Of a stretch of DNA of 64,000 nt, positions 62,659 to 64,000 are shown one piece after another. A program made the translations under genes and the position numbers. How positions within the stretch are numbered: position 1 is the stretch's first letter; each line of letters starts with the position of its first letter. This stretch comes from Kordiimonas sp. SCSIO 12603 (GTDB lineage: Bacteria; Pseudomonadota; Alphaproteobacteria; Sphingomonadales; Kordiimonadaceae): the NCBI RefSeq assembly GCF_024398035.1, contig NZ_CP073748.1, positions 3,711,001 through 3,775,000 on the forward strand, read 5' to 3'. The notes under the pieces were generated by a model. The model was not told the origin of the DNA. It did not search any database and saw only the letters and a list, made by a program, of their open reading frames with translations.

Positions 62659-63317
62659 TAACTATCACCGATGGGGATAAGCCGTTTTGCTTTCGCAGCA
62701 TCAGCTTGGCGGTAATATGTGGGTTCCGGAGGATAAATCTTGGGATTAACATTTTGTGCGATTCTGGCCAAAATGGCAGGATCGACATGATCATGCTCTG
62801 TACTCAGCTCTAAAAGAGCGGCGCCACTTCCTACTACTCGGCCAGGATTATCTTCTATCATTTGCAGCGCATCAGGCTCATCAATATTCATAGGTTCACC
62901 AAGCATTTTGGGAAGCCCATCAGCCTCAAGGTCAACAAAAGCTTGCAGGAACACCTGTCCGCCTCGCCCCTTCATAACACTGTAAACACGCCCCGGCTTT
63001 TCTTGCTGTGCCTGCGCCGCCAAAACGGATAATGCTGTTAAACCAACACAAGGAATATTCTGTGCAAGCGCAATACCGCGCGCAACAGACAGACCAATGC
63101 GGAGCCCGGTAAAAGTGCCAGGCCCTGTTGTAACGGCAACGCGCGTGATATCTGCGTAACTGATGCCTGCCTGCTCCATCAAACCCTCTAATTGAGGAAT
63201 TAAATGTTCTGCATGCCCCCGGCCAATAGCATCCGCAGACGAAAACATCTCACCGGAAGCAAGTAGCACAGCGGAAGAGCAATAGCTTTCACATGTATCA
63301 ATCGCGAGTATTGCCAC
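62658..63317 (-). CDS. tsaB: tRNA t6A biosynthesis protein TsaB
   Basis: TsaB (YeaZ) is the partner and regulator of TsaD in making t6A37 of tRNA. The 219-residue ASKHA-fold protein has ILAIDTCESYCSSAVLLASG, IGRGHAEHLIPQLEGLM and the signature GPGTFTGLRIGLSVARGIALA. It is between the RutE-like gene (10-base gap) and rimI. Confidence 0.96.
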   Translation of the reverse strand: MAILAIDTCESYCSSAVLLASGEMFSSADAIGRGHAEHLIPQLEGLMEQAGISYADITRVAVTTGPGTFTGLRIGLSVARGIALAQNIPCVGLTALSVLAAQAQQEKPGRVYSVMKGRGGQVFLQAFVDLEADGLPKMLGEPMNIDEPDALQMIEDNPGRVVGSGAALLELSTEHDHVDPAILARIAQNVNPKIYPPEPTYYRQADAAKAKRLIPIGDS

Positions 63318-63327
63318 GTTTTATACC

Positions 63328-63918
63328 CTAAAGAATTTTCGCTGCGTCATCGAAGGCAAGACGAGGGCTGCGGTCAAAGATACCTTCAGAAGAACCATAC
63401 CCAATAGAACAGATAAAGTTTGATTTAAGGTTAGTGCCCGCAAAAAACTCAGCATCCACCGCAGCTTTATCAAAACCTGACATTGGACCACAATCAAGCC
63501 CAAGGCTGCGCGCTGCCATAATCAGATACCCACCCTGAAGCGTCGCATTTCGCATCGCAGTTTCCTCTGCAACAGCCGGATCAGCAAACCAGTTTTTCGC
63601 ATCCAGATTATGCGGGAACAGCTGAGGCAGTTTTTCAGCAAAATCCATGTCATTTGCAATAATTACCGTAACAGGCGCCTGCATTACCTTCGTATCGTTA
63701 CCTTCCATCACAAGCGGCTTCAAGCGTGCTTTCGCGGCATCAGATTTCACAAAATGAAAACGTGCAGGGCAGCAATTTGCGCTTGTAGGGCCCATTTTCA
63801 CCAAATCATAAAGCGCTTGAATTTGCTCATCACTTACGGGTTTATCTTCCCAAACATTGATGCTGCGTGCTTCACGAAACAATTGGTCAAGCGCTTGATC
63901 GTTTAAACTGATGGACAT
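63328..63918 (-). CDS. RutE-like nitroreductase family protein
   Basis: A 196-residue FMN-binding nitroreductase of the malonic semialdehyde reductase/RutE group. The start is ATG 63918 ([27 protein letters not shown]) with GGAGAG upstream; an extension to 63981 is not supported. The motifs [39 protein letters not shown] and [21 protein letters not shown] are family marks. It reduces aldehydes, quinones or nitroaromatics with NAD(P)H. It leads the tsaB-rimI run. Confidence 0.92.
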   Translation of the reverse strand: MSISLNDQALDQLFREARSINVWEDKPVSDEQIQALYDLVKMGPTSANCCPARFHFVKSDAAKARLKPLVMEGNDTKVMQAPVTVIIANDMDFAEKLPQLFPHNLDAKNWFADPAVAEETAMRNATLQGGYLIMAARSLGLDCGPMSGFDKAAVDAEFFAGTNLKSNFICSIGYGSSEGIFDRSPRLAFDDAAKIL

Positions 63919-63965
63919 GGTTTTACTCTCCGAAAGTTGGGGGATTTTCGTATATTTTTTTCTTC

Positions 63966-63997
63966 GTCTTGCCAGTTTCACGCAAACAAGGCAAGAC
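63966..63997. repeat. Inverted repeat at right edge of window
   Basis: GTCTTGCC (63966-63973) and GGCAAGAC (63990-63997) form a perfect 8-base inverted repeat with a 16-base spacer, 48 bases upstream of the RutE-like gene. It may be an operator or a leader hairpin; the window ends 3 bases later, so context is missing. Confidence 0.35.
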
Positions 63998-64000
63998 TAG

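Noticed and set aside
1-64000. CRISPR array, insertion sequence, prophage, rRNA or tRNA genes
   Set aside because: No regularly spaced repeats, transposase or phage motifs, and no tRNA cloverleaf or rRNA sequence were seen in any gap.

Overview
The window comes from a marine-type alphaproteobacterium of moderate GC content. The evidence is family content and gene order: a MucR/Ros regulator, the ChvG/ChvI two-component system beside pckA, a truncated HprK with RapZ, an EIIA-Man protein, HPr and ahcY, and the fur-plsC-miaB-phoH-ybeY-corC-lnt block. A member of or near the Kordiimonadales is my best guess, but that is inference. No plasmid, phage, insertion sequence, CRISPR array, rRNA or tRNA was seen; this is chromosomal backbone with short accessory islands.

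Layout. 1-5278 (minus strand): ahcY (cut by the left edge), HPr, EIIA-Man, RapZ, HprK, ChvG and ChvI, a regulatory PTS coupled to an envelope/acid-stress two-component system; pckA is divergent. 7333-12558: a secreted protein, a decayed FG-GAP gene, and a metal-uptake-like operon (DUF2946, TonB receptor, PepSY protein) beside a Tag-like glycosylase. 12744-20503: J-domain protein, DMT exporter, a flavin-protein/DUF1272/GNAT operon divergent from a MocR regulator, an alpha-carbonic anhydrase lacking one zinc ligand, a SPOR lipoprotein and an NSS symporter. 20552-24374: an XRE regulator, a secreted amidohydrolase and an exosortase-A-type O-glycosylation ligase. 24371-27625: a phage-shock locus with pspF divergent from a sigma-54-driven operon whose first cistron is an undescribed 37-residue arginine-rich peptide, followed by pspA, pspB and pspC. 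27684-34501: an MFS transporter, sufE, an S9 peptidase, an EAL protein with a small membrane partner, and an unknown membrane protein.

34502-34818 holds what looks like a small RNA on the minus strand with two hairpins whose loops carry C-rich anti-Shine-Dalgarno motifs. Beyond it are lepA, a 2-hydroxyacid dehydrogenase, an SH3 protein, a run of four coupled GNAT genes headed by a MarR-GNAT fusion, a pseudo-receiver protein, a nitronate-monooxygenase-like flavoprotein, and the minus-strand translation/RNA block: rimP, nusA, ylxR-like, infB, rbfA, truB, rpsO, pnp. 53373-61160 is the trmB, lnt, corC, ybeY, phoH, miaB, plsC, fur run, followed by mucR, a TusA-like gene, rimI, tsaB and a RutE-like nitroreductase.

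Most genes are ordinary housekeeping genes with strong family signatures. The best candidates for something new are the sRNA near 34.6 kb, the arginine-rich psp leader peptide at 26.0 kb, the zinc-ligand-substituted carbonic anhydrase at 17.5 kb, and an alternative-pairing leader in front of pnp.
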